Positions 1-6,611 of a stretch of 10,582 nucleotides of DNA are shown here, piece by piece. The position numbers were made by a program, and so were the translations under genes. The stretch lies in NCBI GenBank assembly GCA_007122565.1, contig SKTJ01000230.1, forward strand, positions 1 to 10,582. The letters are read 5' to 3'. Each line of letters starts with the position of its first letter. Within the stretch, counting starts at the first letter, position 1. The notes beneath the pieces were generated by a model. That model was given only the letters and a program-made list of their open reading frames with translations, had not been told where the DNA came from and did no database searches. The stretch is from Syntrophomonadaceae bacterium. GTDB taxonomy: Bacteria; Bacillota; Dethiobacteria; DTU022; UBA8154.

Positions 1-376
1 GCAGATTCTCCCCCCATATGTAACAACGTACCGCTTGTCCATCGTAAAGGGAGATGGTGGTAATGTGGTCGTTACCCCTCCCCAGCCCTGTAGTCTCAAT
101 ATCAAGATATGCCGTTTCCGGTTGAAACCGGGCAAAAAGGCGCCACTTTTCCCGGGAGGAAAGAAGCGTGGCAAAATAACGGGCATTACCTTCCTCCAGG
201 TTTTCCCGGGAACGGGCAAGCTGCTCTTCCACACTGAAAAGACGTCTTCTGCCCGGCAATAATTGGCGTTGCGCCGCCACCTGCAGCTCTTGCCAATCCC
301 TAATCCCTTCCTGCCAGAATAATTTTTCTGTTTTGTCTCCCACTCCGTGCAGATGGAGAAAAGTATGCTCCAGCAC
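1..376 (-). CDS. RNase H-like (YprB-type) exonuclease domain protein, N-terminal part
   Basis: Partial gene; the 3' end is cut by the left edge and about 125 N-terminal residues are visible. I translated it by hand: it opens with LEHTFLHLHGVGDKTEKLFW, a helix-hairpin-helix-like segment (residues ~8-25) typical of the start of YprB-type RNase H-like proteins. Residues 90-98 read YLDIETTGL, the ExoI motif of DEDD exonucleases with metal ligands Asp92 and Glu94. It is followed by ITTISLYDG and YIWGEN, also as in this family. The remaining DEDD motifs lie outside the window. The start is GTG at 374-376: an in-frame TGA lies just upstream, and a GGGGAG ribosome binding site sits 7 bases before it, inside the end of arsC. 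The gene follows arsC by 4 bp, so it is probably in the murC-arsC transcript. The substrate is unknown; a nuclease acting on DNA or RNA ends is inferred from the family. Confidence 0.82.
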   Translation of the reverse strand, partial: MLEHTFLHLHGVGDKTEKLFWQEGIRDWQELQVAAQRQLLPGRRRLFSVEEQLARSRENLEEGNARYFATLLSSREKWRLFARFQPETAYLDIETTGLGRGNDHITTISLYDGQAVRCYIWGENL

Positions 377-380
377 TGTC

Positions 381-806
381 TTACTCCCCTTTCATCTCTT
401 CTAACAATTGCAGCACCCGCTCTTTAATCTCATTGCGCACTACACGAAAGGATTGTAAAACTGCCGCTTCATTTCCTTCAGCTTTTGCCGGATCCGCAAG
501 GGGCCAGTGCCGCTTCTCTGCTTTTCCAGGAACAACCGGGCAGCTTTCACGGGCATCACCGCAGAGAGTGATGATCAAATCCATATCCTTAAGCAGAGCC
601 ATGCTGAGGGCATCGGAACTTTGAGCTGAAATATCCACCCCAGCCTCACCCATTACCTGAACCGCCAGGGGATTCACACCAGCCGGAGCAATCCCTGCAC
701 TGCAAACATTTATCAGGTCTTTACCGAAATGGCGCCCGAAACCCTCGGCCATCTGGCTGCGGCACGAATTGCCCGTACAGAGGAACAATATTTTTTTCTT
801 ATCCAT
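381..806 (-). CDS. arsC: Arsenate reductase, thioredoxin-coupled (LMW-PTP fold)
   Basis: Reduces arsenate to arsenite in the cytoplasm using a three-cysteine relay that thioredoxin recharges. The 141-residue protein has the phosphate loop CTGNSCRS at residues 10-17, with nucleophile Cys10 and Arg16. The two relay cysteines are Cys82 and Cys89 (LCGDARESC), and the general acid is Asp105 in the DPA motif. These positions match those of the pI258/Bacillus ArsC type exactly, which separates it from plain low-molecular-weight tyrosine phosphatases that lack the 82/89 pair. The ATG start has a GAGGAG site 9-10 bases upstream that overlaps the murC stop, and the murC-arsC gap is 13 bp, so translation is probably coupled. 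No arsR, arsB or acr3 is visible, so arsenite export must be encoded elsewhere. Confidence 0.93.
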   Translation of the reverse strand: MDKKKILFLCTGNSCRSQMAEGFGRHFGKDLINVCSAGIAPAGVNPLAVQVMGEAGVDISAQSSDALSMALLKDMDLIITLCGDARESCPVVPGKAEKRHWPLADPAKAEGNEAAVLQSFRVVRNEIKERVLQLLEEMKGE

Positions 807-819
807 TTTTTATGCTCCT

Positions 820-2235
820 CTAACAGTTCTCTTTGTCTTCCGGTCTAGTCATGGTTGCGCAATTGCAAGCCGCCAGTGCATCAAGGAAACGGCGGCCAAC
901 CCGCCAAATATCCCCCGCCCCCATGGTAATTACTATATCTCCAGCGCGGGCGATTTGCTGCAGTGCAGCGACAAGTTGCTCTTCGCCGGAAAGGAAATGC
1001 ACACCCCGGTGTCCCTGCCCTTGTAATTGTCCAGCCAGCTTGTCGGCAGAAATCCCGGGGATGGGATCCTCACCCGCAGCATAAATATCATCCAGCAGTA
1101 GTATGTCAGCCCCGTGGAATGCTTCCAGGAATTCAGACCAGAGAAAGTTTGTCCGGGTGAAGCGATGGGGCTGAAAAACGCAAATAATGCGCTTTCCGCT
1201 CTGGCGTGCTGCCTCTAATGTGGCTTTGATTTCCGTAGGGTGGTGTGCGTAATCATCCACCACCATAATATTATCTGTTTCCCCCACAATTTCAAAGCGA
1301 CGCTTCACTCCGTTAAAGAAGCGCAGCCCCTCCTGCATACTTTGCAAGTCCATACCACAGCAGTGGGCTGCGGCCATCGCCCCCAGAGCATTAAGGACAT
1401 TATGCTTCCCCGGAACCTGCAGGGAAAATTCCCCTATGTATTCATTCTGTTTATAAACGGCAAAACGGGTTCCCAGTCCATCCAGAACCACCTTGCCGGC
1501 TCGGATATCCGCTATTTCATTAAATCCATACGTTATCACGGCAGGACGGATCTGCGGGCGCAATTCCCGCAACTTGGAATCATCAGCACAAAGCACCGCT
1601 GTTCCGCCCTGCTTTACGTTATTAATAAAAACAACATAAGAAGCGATCAGACGGTTATAATCCCCATCGTAATGCTCCAGATGATCCGGCTCGATGTTGG
1701 TAACAACAGCCACCTCCGGATTATAACGTAAAAATGAATGGTCGCTTTCGCAGGCTTCCGCCACCACAAACCGGCCTTTACCCATCCGGGCGTTACCCCC
1801 GAAAAAGGAAACCTCCCCACCGATAATGGCCGTGGGGTCGAGCCCCCCTTTTTCCATAAGCAGTGCAGCCATGGCCGTAGTGGTTGTTTTTCCGTGGGCT
1901 CCGGCAACAGCAACCCCGCCCATTTCGTTGAAAACGGCAGCCAAAAGTTCCGAGCGGTGCCATACCGGCAAATTCCGTTCATGGGCCAACTGCAGTTCAG
2001 GATTGTGCGGGGGGATAGCCGTGGAATATATCACCAGCTCGGCATCCCCGAGCTGCTCCGTCCGGTGCCCCAAAAAAACCCTGGCCCCGGCCTGCTCCAG
2101 CAACCGTGTGAGCCCACAGTCCCGCAAATCTGAACCGCTCACGCTGTAACCACCCTGCAACAGCACAAAGGCCAGGGCACTCATGCCGTAGCCACCGATT
2201 CCAATAAAATGTACCTTTTTTATTTTAGAAAGCAA
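820..2235 (-). CDS. murC: UDP-N-acetylmuramate--L-alanine ligase
   Basis: Cytoplasmic ATP-dependent ligase that attaches L-alanine to UDP-N-acetylmuramate, the first amino-acid step of peptidoglycan precursor synthesis. The 471-residue length is normal. The N-terminal Rossmann-like domain has HFIGIGGYGMSALA at 9-22. The central Mur ligase domain has the ATP loop GAHGKTTTT at 112-120, then EACESDHSF and NIEPDHLEHYD. The C-terminal domain has DDYAHHPTEI, FQPHRFTR and, near the end, MGAGDIW. The last ~15 residues form a short Cys-containing tail with no clear role. The start is TTG at 2233-2235, preceded by GAAGGGG at suitable spacing. A 12-residue ORF (2220-2258) with its own ribosome binding site overlaps this start and could couple translation. 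The gene is unusual in sitting away from murB, murG or ftsQ; its visible partners are arsC and an exonuclease gene. Confidence 0.97.
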   Translation of the reverse strand: MLSKIKKVHFIGIGGYGMSALAFVLLQGGYSVSGSDLRDCGLTRLLEQAGARVFLGHRTEQLGDAELVIYSTAIPPHNPELQLAHERNLPVWHRSELLAAVFNEMGGVAVAGAHGKTTTTAMAALLMEKGGLDPTAIIGGEVSFFGGNARMGKGRFVVAEACESDHSFLRYNPEVAVVTNIEPDHLEHYDGDYNRLIASYVVFINNVKQGGTAVLCADDSKLRELRPQIRPAVITYGFNEIADIRAGKVVLDGLGTRFAVYKQNEYIGEFSLQVPGKHNVLNALGAMAAAHCCGMDLQSMQEGLRFFNGVKRRFEIVGETDNIMVVDDYAHHPTEIKATLEAARQSGKRIICVFQPHRFTRTNFLWSEFLEAFHGADILLLDDIYAAGEDPIPGISADKLAGQLQGQGHRGVHFLSGEEQLVAALQQIARAGDIVITMGAGDIWRVGRRFLDALAACNCATMTRPEDKENC

Positions 2236-2435
2236 AAATACCCCTTCTCTCTATCCATAATCCCTACCCCTTCCCTTAGCTCCAACAAACAGACCCTTAT
2301 AACATATTCGCTCTGACACGAGTGTGTGATTATCCGGTCCCGACATCCTATTTGCGTTGCGTCAGGGAACTGTCATTAATCCATCCATAGTTATGTAAAT
2401 AAAAAAAGTGGTTCTAAAGCACTGATCAGTAGCAT

Positions 2436-2464
2436 ATAATACTAGGATAACAAGTTTCCCACAA
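2436..2464 (-). promoter_or_regulatory. Possible murC promoter
   Basis: On the minus strand TTGTGG (2459-2464) and TATTAT (2436-2441) are 17 bases apart. The -10 matches 5 of 6 consensus bases but the -35 only 3 of 6. It would give a leader of about 195 bases. An alternative is the extended -10 TGTTATAAG near 2296-2304, about 60 bases from murC and without a good -35. Neither is strong. Confidence 0.25.
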
Positions 2465-2466
2465 CT

Positions 2467-2538
2467 TAATCCACAATATCCACATAGTTTTCCACACAAA
2501 AAAGCCTGCAATTACTTGCGCCATCCAACCTATCCACA
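2467..2538 (+). promoter_or_regulatory. Cluster of four DnaA-box-like 9-mers
   Basis: Four sites on the plus strand each differ by one base from the DnaA box TTATCCACA: TAATCCACA (2467-2475), ATATCCACA (2476-2484), TTTTCCACA (2488-2496) and CTATCCACA (2530-2538). A fifth, TTTCCCACA (2455-2463), has two mismatches. All point the same way, the first two abut, and all keep the CCACA core. They lie just upstream of the possible murC promoter. A DnaA-binding cluster is an inference. I recall that Bacillus subtilis has a DnaA-box cluster beside gcp (tsaD), which would make the location meaningful. Confidence 0.5.
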
Positions 2539-2569
2539 AATATAGTCATAGGTTACATAAATCAGTAAA

Positions 2570-3595
2570 CTAGACACCTTCCAATCCGAGGTTGGAAACA
2601 GCATTAAGAGCCGGGGAAGCAACGCGCCCCCGGCGCAGATTATAGTAACCTGCAGCGCCAATCATGGCCCCGTTATCCGTACAAAGCTGTGGCGGTGGAA
2701 TAACAACCTCGACCCCTTCCCCATCCATGCGGCGGCGCATGCGGCGGCGCAACTCGCTATTTGCAGCTACTCCGCCGGCCAGTAAAAGCTGCTTTACGGG
2801 ATGCTGCCGTACTGCAAGTGCTGTCTTCTCCACCAGCACATCAACCACAGCGTCCTGAAAAGCAGCGGTCAGGTCCTCCAGCTTCACCGGGCGTCCCTGT
2901 TCCGTTTCGCGGCGGATGCAATTTAACACGGCTGTTTTTAACCCACTGAAACTAAAATCCAGCTTTCCATCCTCGCCCATAAGGGCGCGGGGAAAAGTAA
3001 AAGCAGAATTATTGCCCCGTTGCGCCAGATCTTCTATGGCCGGTCCACCGGGAAAACCAAGTTCCAGAGCCCGGGCCACCTTATCAAAAACCTCGCCGGC
3101 TGCATCGTCCCTCGTGCGACCAAGTACGGACAGTTCGCCGTGATCCCGCATGTGAATGAGGGAGGTATGCCCGCCGGAGACAACCAGGCAGAGTACGGGG
3201 AAATTGATCGAAGCACCTGTAAGAAAATTAGCGTAAATATGTCCTTCCAGATGGTTTACGGCAATCAACGGCACATCAAGGGCGTAGGCGAGGGCCTTAG
3301 CTGTGGAAACACCCACCAGCAGCGATCCCACCAAACCAGGGCCATGAGAAACAGCGATCCCCTCCAGTTCACTGAAGGTCACCCCCCCTTTGGCCAGAAC
3401 CTCATCGATGATTGGGTTAATCGTTTCGAGGTGGCGGCGGGAGGCAACCTCCGGCACAATCCCACCAAAACGACGGTGCAGATCGTTTTGCGAAGAGATG
3501 ATATTGCTGAGGATATGGCGCCCGTTAAGCACCACAGCTGCCGCTGTATCGTCACAACTACTCTCCAGTCCAAGGATCAGAGTACGGTGCGGCAT
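2570..3595 (-). CDS. tsaD: tRNA N6-adenosine threonylcarbamoyltransferase
   Basis: Catalytic subunit that transfers threonylcarbamoyl from threonylcarbamoyl-AMP to A37 of ANN-decoding tRNAs, working with TsaB and TsaE. The ASKHA-fold protein starts ILGLESSCDDTAAAVV (residues 7-22), with metal-binding His115 and His119 in NHLEGH, then CLVVSGGHT (136-144), the AGEVFDKVAR segment, DFSFSGLKTAV, LLLAGGVAAN and the C-terminal CTDNGAMIGAAG. I chose ATG at 3593-3595 (341 residues, the normal length). It has AAAGGAAG upstream and begins at the conserved N-terminus. Longer in-frame starts (TTG 3634, ATG 3625) have poor ribosome binding sites and would add a non-conserved stretch. It is last in the tsaE-tsaB-rimI-tsaD run, separated from rimI by 94 bp that holds a small AGGGG-ATG-CCCCT hairpin (3669-3681) and no obvious promoter. 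Confidence 0.97.
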   Translation of the reverse strand: MPHRTLILGLESSCDDTAAAVVLNGRHILSNIISSQNDLHRRFGGIVPEVASRRHLETINPIIDEVLAKGGVTFSELEGIAVSHGPGLVGSLLVGVSTAKALAYALDVPLIAVNHLEGHIYANFLTGASINFPVLCLVVSGGHTSLIHMRDHGELSVLGRTRDDAAGEVFDKVARALELGFPGGPAIEDLAQRGNNSAFTFPRALMGEDGKLDFSFSGLKTAVLNCIRRETEQGRPVKLEDLTAAFQDAVVDVLVEKTALAVRQHPVKQLLLAGGVAANSELRRRMRRRMDGEGVEVVIPPPQLCTDNGAMIGAAGYYNLRRGRVASPALNAVSNLGLEGV

Positions 3596-3689
3596 GAAAC
3601 AAAACACTTCCTTTCGCTTAAACATTAACCTCAACCATTAAGTATATCAATTGGATACATTCACCGCCAGGGGATGCCCCTTCACTGTA

Positions 3690-4151
3690 CTAAGACTCCG
3701 CCGGGCTGAAATCCCGTGTCATTATTAACGCATCTTCATCAAGGTAATATTTTTTCCTTATCCCCTTAATTTTAAAACCATATTTTTCGTAAAGGGTGCG
3801 GGCTGCCCCATTGGAATCCCGCACTTCCAGAAATACCTGGCAAGCCCCCAACTTGTATGCCGCCTCCATCAGAGAGGTTAAAAGAGCGCTCCCAGTCCCT
3901 GCCCGGCGATAGTCGGGATGGACAGCAAGCGTAGTTATATGAGCCTCACCGAAGAGCACCCATGATCCGGCATAACCGATTACCTGCCCATTTTTACCTG
4001 TACCGGCTACAAGATAGCAGGCGTAGCCGTTGTCGCGCAGTTCCTTTTCAAAAGAGGCGCGGGACCAGGGATAAGGGAAAGAAGAATGTTCTATTTCCAT
4101 AACCTGGTCAATATCGTCTTTCGTCATCTTCCGGATCTCCAGGGGCAGCAC
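3690..4151 (-). CDS. rimI: RimI-type GNAT N-acetyltransferase
   Basis: Acetyl-CoA-dependent N-acetyltransferase; the namesake acetylates the N-terminal alanine of ribosomal protein S18. The 153 residues cover one GNAT domain: IRKMTKDDIDQVMEIE at the N-terminus, the strand TTLAVHPDYR, the acetyl-CoA pyrophosphate loop RRAGTG (82-87), LEVRDSN with the expected catalytic-type Glu109, and LYEKYGF with Tyr121. It starts at GTG 4149-4151 directly after the tsaB stop codon, with AAAGGAG about 11 bases upstream inside tsaB, so translation is almost certainly coupled to tsaB. RimI homologues commonly sit between tsaB and tsaD in Firmicutes. Whether this one acetylates S18 or other proteins cannot be told from sequence. 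Confidence 0.92.
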   Translation of the reverse strand: MLPLEIRKMTKDDIDQVMEIEHSSFPYPWSRASFEKELRDNGYACYLVAGTGKNGQVIGYAGSWVLFGEAHITTLAVHPDYRRAGTGSALLTSLMEAAYKLGACQVFLEVRDSNGAARTLYEKYGFKIKGIRKKYYLDEDALIMTRDFSPAES

Positions 4152-4865
4152 CTATGCTTCGACTCCTTTCTGCTTTTCCAACAAACGCCGCTGAGCTTCC
4201 GGGAGGCGAAGGTAAAAAGGCTTAAGGGCATACAGAGGAGTGGGCCCTTCCTTATGCCAGGTCACAAAAGCCCGCTGCAAGACTGAGGAGGCGCGGTTCA
4301 GGGATGCGGAAAGAGGCATCTCCCGGTATTGTTCAGGGAGGGCCGGCTCGAGTACCTTGCGGAATGCGGGCAGGTTATCCCCAAGAAAAAATACTTCATC
4401 CCCATGGGATTTAAGACGCCGTGCCAGCTCCACCAGGGATAGGGCCTGGGGCGGTTCCACTTCCTCCAGGTCAGGACCGCCACCCCGGTAGACAGCCGTA
4501 TAAACCTGTTCCCGGCGAGCATCCAGAAGTGGACAGAGCAGGGCAGGATAGGAGGCACCGATACCAGCAAGCGCTTCCAACGTATTAACGCCGATCAGGG
4601 GAATACCCAGTCCTTGGGCCAGCCCACGGGCCGTGGCCACGCCAATGCGGATACCCGTAAAAGATCCGGGGCCCACCGCTACGGCGATCCCCTCCAAATT
4701 ACTGCGATCAACATCGCTGTCTTTCAATAAGGAAATTACCAGGGGCATCAACCGTTGAGAGTGGGTTTTTTTTATATTAAGCAGGTATTCAGCAAGGAGC
4801 TTCCCTTCTTCTCCCACGGCTACACTGCAAACCGTTGTAGTGGTATCCATCGCTAAAAGCAGCAC
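4152..4865 (-). CDS. tsaB: tRNA threonylcarbamoyladenosine biosynthesis protein TsaB
   Basis: Non-catalytic ASKHA-fold partner that dimerises with TsaD and supports t6A37 formation. The N-terminus reads LLLAMDTTTTVCSVAV, then THSQRLMPLV, and the hallmark GPGSFTGIRIGVATARGLA at about 66-84. It lacks the TsaD metal-binding histidines, which separates it from TsaD. I placed the start at GTG 4863-4865 (237 residues): a GGAG sits 6 bases upstream, and the protein then begins at the family's usual first strand. A GTG at 4875-4877, four codons earlier, lies directly against the AGGAG site and is less likely. The start overlaps the tsaE end by 13 bp and the stop abuts the rimI start, so the cluster is a tight operon. 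Confidence 0.95.
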   Translation of the reverse strand: MLLLAMDTTTTVCSVAVGEEGKLLAEYLLNIKKTHSQRLMPLVISLLKDSDVDRSNLEGIAVAVGPGSFTGIRIGVATARGLAQGLGIPLIGVNTLEALAGIGASYPALLCPLLDARREQVYTAVYRGGGPDLEEVEPPQALSLVELARRLKSHGDEVFFLGDNLPAFRKVLEPALPEQYREMPLSASLNRASSVLQRAFVTWHKEGPTPLYALKPFYLRLPEAQRRLLEKQKGVEA

Positions 4866-5347
4866 TGCTTGCTCCACTCCTTTAAAAATTCCATATTTTC
4901 ATCACCCCGCAAACTAACATAAAGGAGACGCTCATCCTCGCCGCCTGTTTCGTTCCGGGTGATCGTGATTTCCAGTCTGGCCGGTGGCAGGGCACGGGAG
5001 AATTTTCCCGCCCACTCCACCAGAGCCACCCCTTCACTATAGAAATACTCCTCCAGTCCGAGGGCATCCAATTCATCCTCTTCATCGAGGCGGTAAAAGT
5101 CGAAATGATAAAGATCAAGCCGTCCCCGGTAAACATTCATAAGCACAAAGGATGGGCTGGTAACCAGTTCCCGTACCCCAAGCCCCAGGCCTACACCCTG
5201 GGCGAAAACCGTCTTTCCTGCTCCAAGCTCACCGTTCAGTGCAATAATCGTACCCGGTGGAACGATCTCTCCCAGCCGCCGCCCCATCTCCCTGGTCTCC
5301 TCGCTGCCCGAACTTTTCAATATGAACAAATACTCACACCCTGTCAA
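4853..5347 (-). CDS. tsaE: tRNA threonylcarbamoyladenosine biosynthesis ATPase TsaE
   Basis: P-loop ATPase that drives turnover of the TsaB-TsaD complex in t6A37 synthesis. It has the Walker A loop GELGAGKT at 39-46, the TSPSFVLMNVY switch segment at 63-73, LYHFDFYRL (79-87) around the conserved Asp, and LVEWA (109-113), all in the family order. The 164-residue length is slightly long. The start is TTG at 5345-5347 with a weak GTGAG site. A second TTG six codons later (5327-5329), preceded by AGGGTG, would also fit and would remove a non-conserved leader. First gene of the tsaE-tsaB-rimI-tsaD operon, with a promoter just upstream. Confidence 0.95.
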   Translation of the reverse strand: MTGCEYLFILKSSGSEETREMGRRLGEIVPPGTIIALNGELGAGKTVFAQGVGLGLGVRELVTSPSFVLMNVYRGRLDLYHFDFYRLDEEDELDALGLEEYFYSEGVALVEWAGKFSRALPPARLEITITRNETGGEDERLLYVSLRGDENMEFLKEWSKQCCF

Positions 5348-5368
5348 AATATCTCACTTCTAAATAAT

Positions 5369-5398
5369 ATAATATCTTTGCTTTAATTCTAACGGCAA
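5369..5398 (-). promoter_or_regulatory. Promoter of the tsaE operon
   Basis: On the minus strand TTGCCG (5393-5398) and TATTAT (5369-5374) are 18 bases apart in a very A/T-rich stretch. Transcription would start near 5362, leaving a short leader before either candidate tsaE start codon. It lies back to back with the promoter region of the PRC-barrel gene. Confidence 0.45.
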
Positions 5399-5420
5399 TA
5401 CAAATATTTTGCAAATAAGT

Positions 5421-5426
5421 TATAAT
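5421..5426 (+). promoter_or_regulatory. Possible -10 of the PRC-barrel gene
   Basis: A perfect TATAAT lies 68 bases before the ATG, but no -35 hexamer is found at 16-18 bases. A TTGCAA at 5409-5414 is too close. An activator or another sigma factor may be involved, or the hexamer may be chance in an A/T-rich region. Downstream is an ideal ribosome binding site AAAGGAGGG (5479-5487), preceded by a second AGGAGG-like site (5462-5468) with no start codon of its own. Confidence 0.3.
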
Positions 5427-5493
5427 ATTTATGTGTACATTTAACTGTTAATAAAAGTTTCGGAGGGGATAATTAAATAAAGGAGGGAAAAAC

Positions 5494-6366
5494 ATGAGGG
5501 CACGACAACTTAAAGGATTCCCCATAATTGACCTGGAAAGTGGCGTTATGATCGGCCGTGTGCAGGATCTGGCAGTTGACCCCGCAAGAAAAAAAGTAGT
5601 TGCGCTGGTGGCCGGAGAGAAGGGCCTGTTGAAAGGTAAAGGGAAGTTAATCCCGTTTAGCAAGGTACACAGCATCGGCAGAGATGCCGTCACTGTCAGG
5701 GGCGAGTTGGAACAAAACAGTGGTGATAAAGCTACAGAGCAATTAAAACCCTATTCTTTCCTCGGGAATAGCGTAATCAGCAGTAGCGGCGATTACATCG
5801 CCAGGGTACATGACTATTCCTTCTCAACAGAAACAGGTGAACTGGACCGCCTGCTGTTGCATGACTTAAAAGAACCAGACAAAAAGGACTGGGAAATTTG
5901 CTTGCTGATGGAAGGGGTGCACAGCCTGGGCCGGGACTATATCATTGCCGCTACGGGTTTCGGTGCGTATTTACGGGAGGCACCTGACAGAGAACCGGTA
6001 GAACCGGCGGAGGAAGAAGGACCGACGAACTGGGAAGCAAAGGGAGCCCCAGCCGATCTGCGGGGGCGGGTGAGTGAGCTCTGGGAACGGGTGGAGCGGG
6101 AAGTAAGCCGGGAAGGTAAAGAACTTGCATCCGGAACCAGGGAGCAAGTAAAGACATACGTACTGGGGAAGAAGGCTAGCCATACGGTCAAAGACAACCG
6201 GGGGAATTTCCTGGTGCGGGGTGGAGAAGTTATCACCAGTGAGATCATCAGAACTGCAGAAGCGCAAGATCGGCTGGCCCCTCTCTTCTTCGCCGTCCTC
6301 TCCAGTGAAGTGGAAGACAGCCTCAACATCATCGGCGACCGCATCAGCCGTATTTTTAAGGGATAG
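5494..6366 (+). CDS. Tandem PRC-barrel domain protein
   Basis: A 290-residue soluble protein with no signal peptide or membrane segment. The N-terminus (MRARQLKGFPIIDLESGVMI, then GRVQDLAVDP and KLIPFSKVHSIGRDAV) is a PRC-barrel of the YlmC/YmxH type (about 1-72). A second, more diverged copy follows at about 85-160 (ISSSGDYIARVHDYSFS, GELDRLLLHDL, and a repeat of the HSLGRD motif). Residues 165-225 are charged, rich in Glu, and probably helical. The C-terminal ~60 residues (ASHTVKDNRGNFLVRGGEVI, then TSEIIRTAEA) form a small conserved module often seen at the end of Clostridial PRC-barrel proteins. Start and ribosome binding site are clear. Function is unknown; PRC barrels occur in RNA-processing (RimM) and photosynthetic contexts, so a scaffold or binding role is only inferred. 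Convergent with hisC. Confidence 0.85.
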   Translation: MRARQLKGFPIIDLESGVMIGRVQDLAVDPARKKVVALVAGEKGLLKGKGKLIPFSKVHSIGRDAVTVRGELEQNSGDKATEQLKPYSFLGNSVISSSGDYIARVHDYSFSTETGELDRLLLHDLKEPDKKDWEICLLMEGVHSLGRDYIIAATGFGAYLREAPDREPVEPAEEEGPTNWEAKGAPADLRGRVSELWERVEREVSREGKELASGTREQVKTYVLGKKASHTVKDNRGNFLVRGGEVITSEIIRTAEAQDRLAPLFFAVLSSEVEDSLNIIGDRISRIFKG

Positions 6367-6368
6367 TT

Positions 6369-6414
6369 GGGTAGCTGGTAGGGGTAGCTGGTAGGGGGTA
6401 GCTGAGAGGGGTAA
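6369..6414 (+). repeat. GTAGCTG-type short tandem repeat after the PRC-barrel gene
   Basis: Starting 3 bases after the stop codon, GTAGCTGGTAGGGG-like units are repeated about 2.5 times with a 6-7-bp sub-period (gtagctg, gtaggg, gtagctg, gtagggg, gtagctg). The 11-mer GTAGCTGGTAG recurs in reverse complement at 6563-6573, beside the hisC stop. Confidence 0.75.
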
Positions 6415-6422
6415 TTGAAAGA

Positions 6423-6457
6423 ACGTAAGCGGACGATCCTGTCCGTCCGTTTTACGT
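6423..6457. other. Strong hairpin upstream of the terminator
   Basis: ACGTAA (6423-6428) pairs with TTACGT (6452-6457) and CGGACG (6430-6435) with CGTCCG (6444-6449), giving 12 paired bases with a small internal loop and an 8-base apical loop. It is not followed by a T run on the plus strand, so it may be a processing or stability element for the PRC-barrel mRNA, or an accessory to the terminator. Confidence 0.45.
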
Positions 6458-6476
6458 AAAAAGTTTTGCTAAACCA

Positions 6477-6508
6477 AAAGGCGCAAGCATAAGCCTGCGC
6501 CTTTTTTT
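6477..6508. terminator. Bidirectional rho-independent terminator
   Basis: AAAGGCGCA (6477-6485) pairs perfectly with TGCGCCTTT (6496-6504), with two further inner pairs, and is followed by seven T residues on the plus strand. The A run on the left gives a T run for the minus strand. It lies between the convergent PRC-barrel and hisC genes and can stop both transcripts. Confidence 0.88.
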
Positions 6509-6562
6509 ACCGTCAACCATAGCAAAGACTGTGGGAAGCCGCCCTTGCATCATCCTGCCTCA

Positions 6563-6611
6563 CTACCAGCTACCTGCTACCTGCTACCTGCTAACTGCTA
6601 ACTGCTAACTA
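6563..6611 (-). repeat. Seven tandem 7-bp units at the hisC stop codon
   Basis: Exactly seven heptamers fill 49 bp on the plus strand: ctaccag, ctacctg three times, ctaactg twice, ctaacta. The last unit contains the hisC stop codon. On the hisC strand this reads TTAGCAG / GTAGCAG repeats running out of the gene. It mirrors the GTAGCTG repeat behind the convergent PRC-barrel gene. Confidence 0.85.

Larger units (their letters stand above)
2236..2569. other. 334-bp intergenic region between tsaD and murC
   Basis: No convincing gene on either strand. It holds, from the tsaD side, a cluster of DnaA-box-like sites (2467-2538), a weak possible murC promoter (2436-2464), an A/T-rich stretch (about 2385-2450) and a roughly 190-base presumed murC leader. 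There is no convincing rho-independent terminator after tsaD: the best candidate is a 4-bp stem followed by a T run near 2499-2516 on the minus strand, too weak to call. Read-through from tsaD into murC therefore remains possible. Confidence 0.6.

Noticed and set aside
35..262. 75-codon open frame on the plus strand at the left edge
   Set aside because: Antisense to the RNase H-like exonuclease gene, whose LDIETTGL motif is clear on the minus strand.
1240..1731. 163-codon open frame on the plus strand opposite murC
   Set aside because: Shadow of murC; the minus strand has all the Mur ligase motifs here.
2435..2440. Perfect TATAAT on the plus strand
   Set aside because: No -35 at proper spacing and no plus-strand gene downstream before tsaD, which runs the other way.
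2499..2516. Possible terminator after tsaD on the minus strand
   Set aside because: The stem is four pairs (GCAA/TTGC) with a gap before the T run, too weak to support.
3020..3628. 202-codon open frame on the plus strand opposite tsaD
   Set aside because: It lies fully antisense to an unmistakable tsaD and shows no recognisable domain; it is a shadow of GC-biased codon use.
3669..3681. AGGGG-ATG-CCCCT hairpin between rimI and tsaD as a terminator
   Set aside because: Only five pairs and no T run; it would not stop transcription, and the genes form a conserved operon.
6563..6611. Tandem repeat considered as a CRISPR array
   Set aside because: Units are 7 bp with no spacers and no cas genes; it is a simple tandem repeat.
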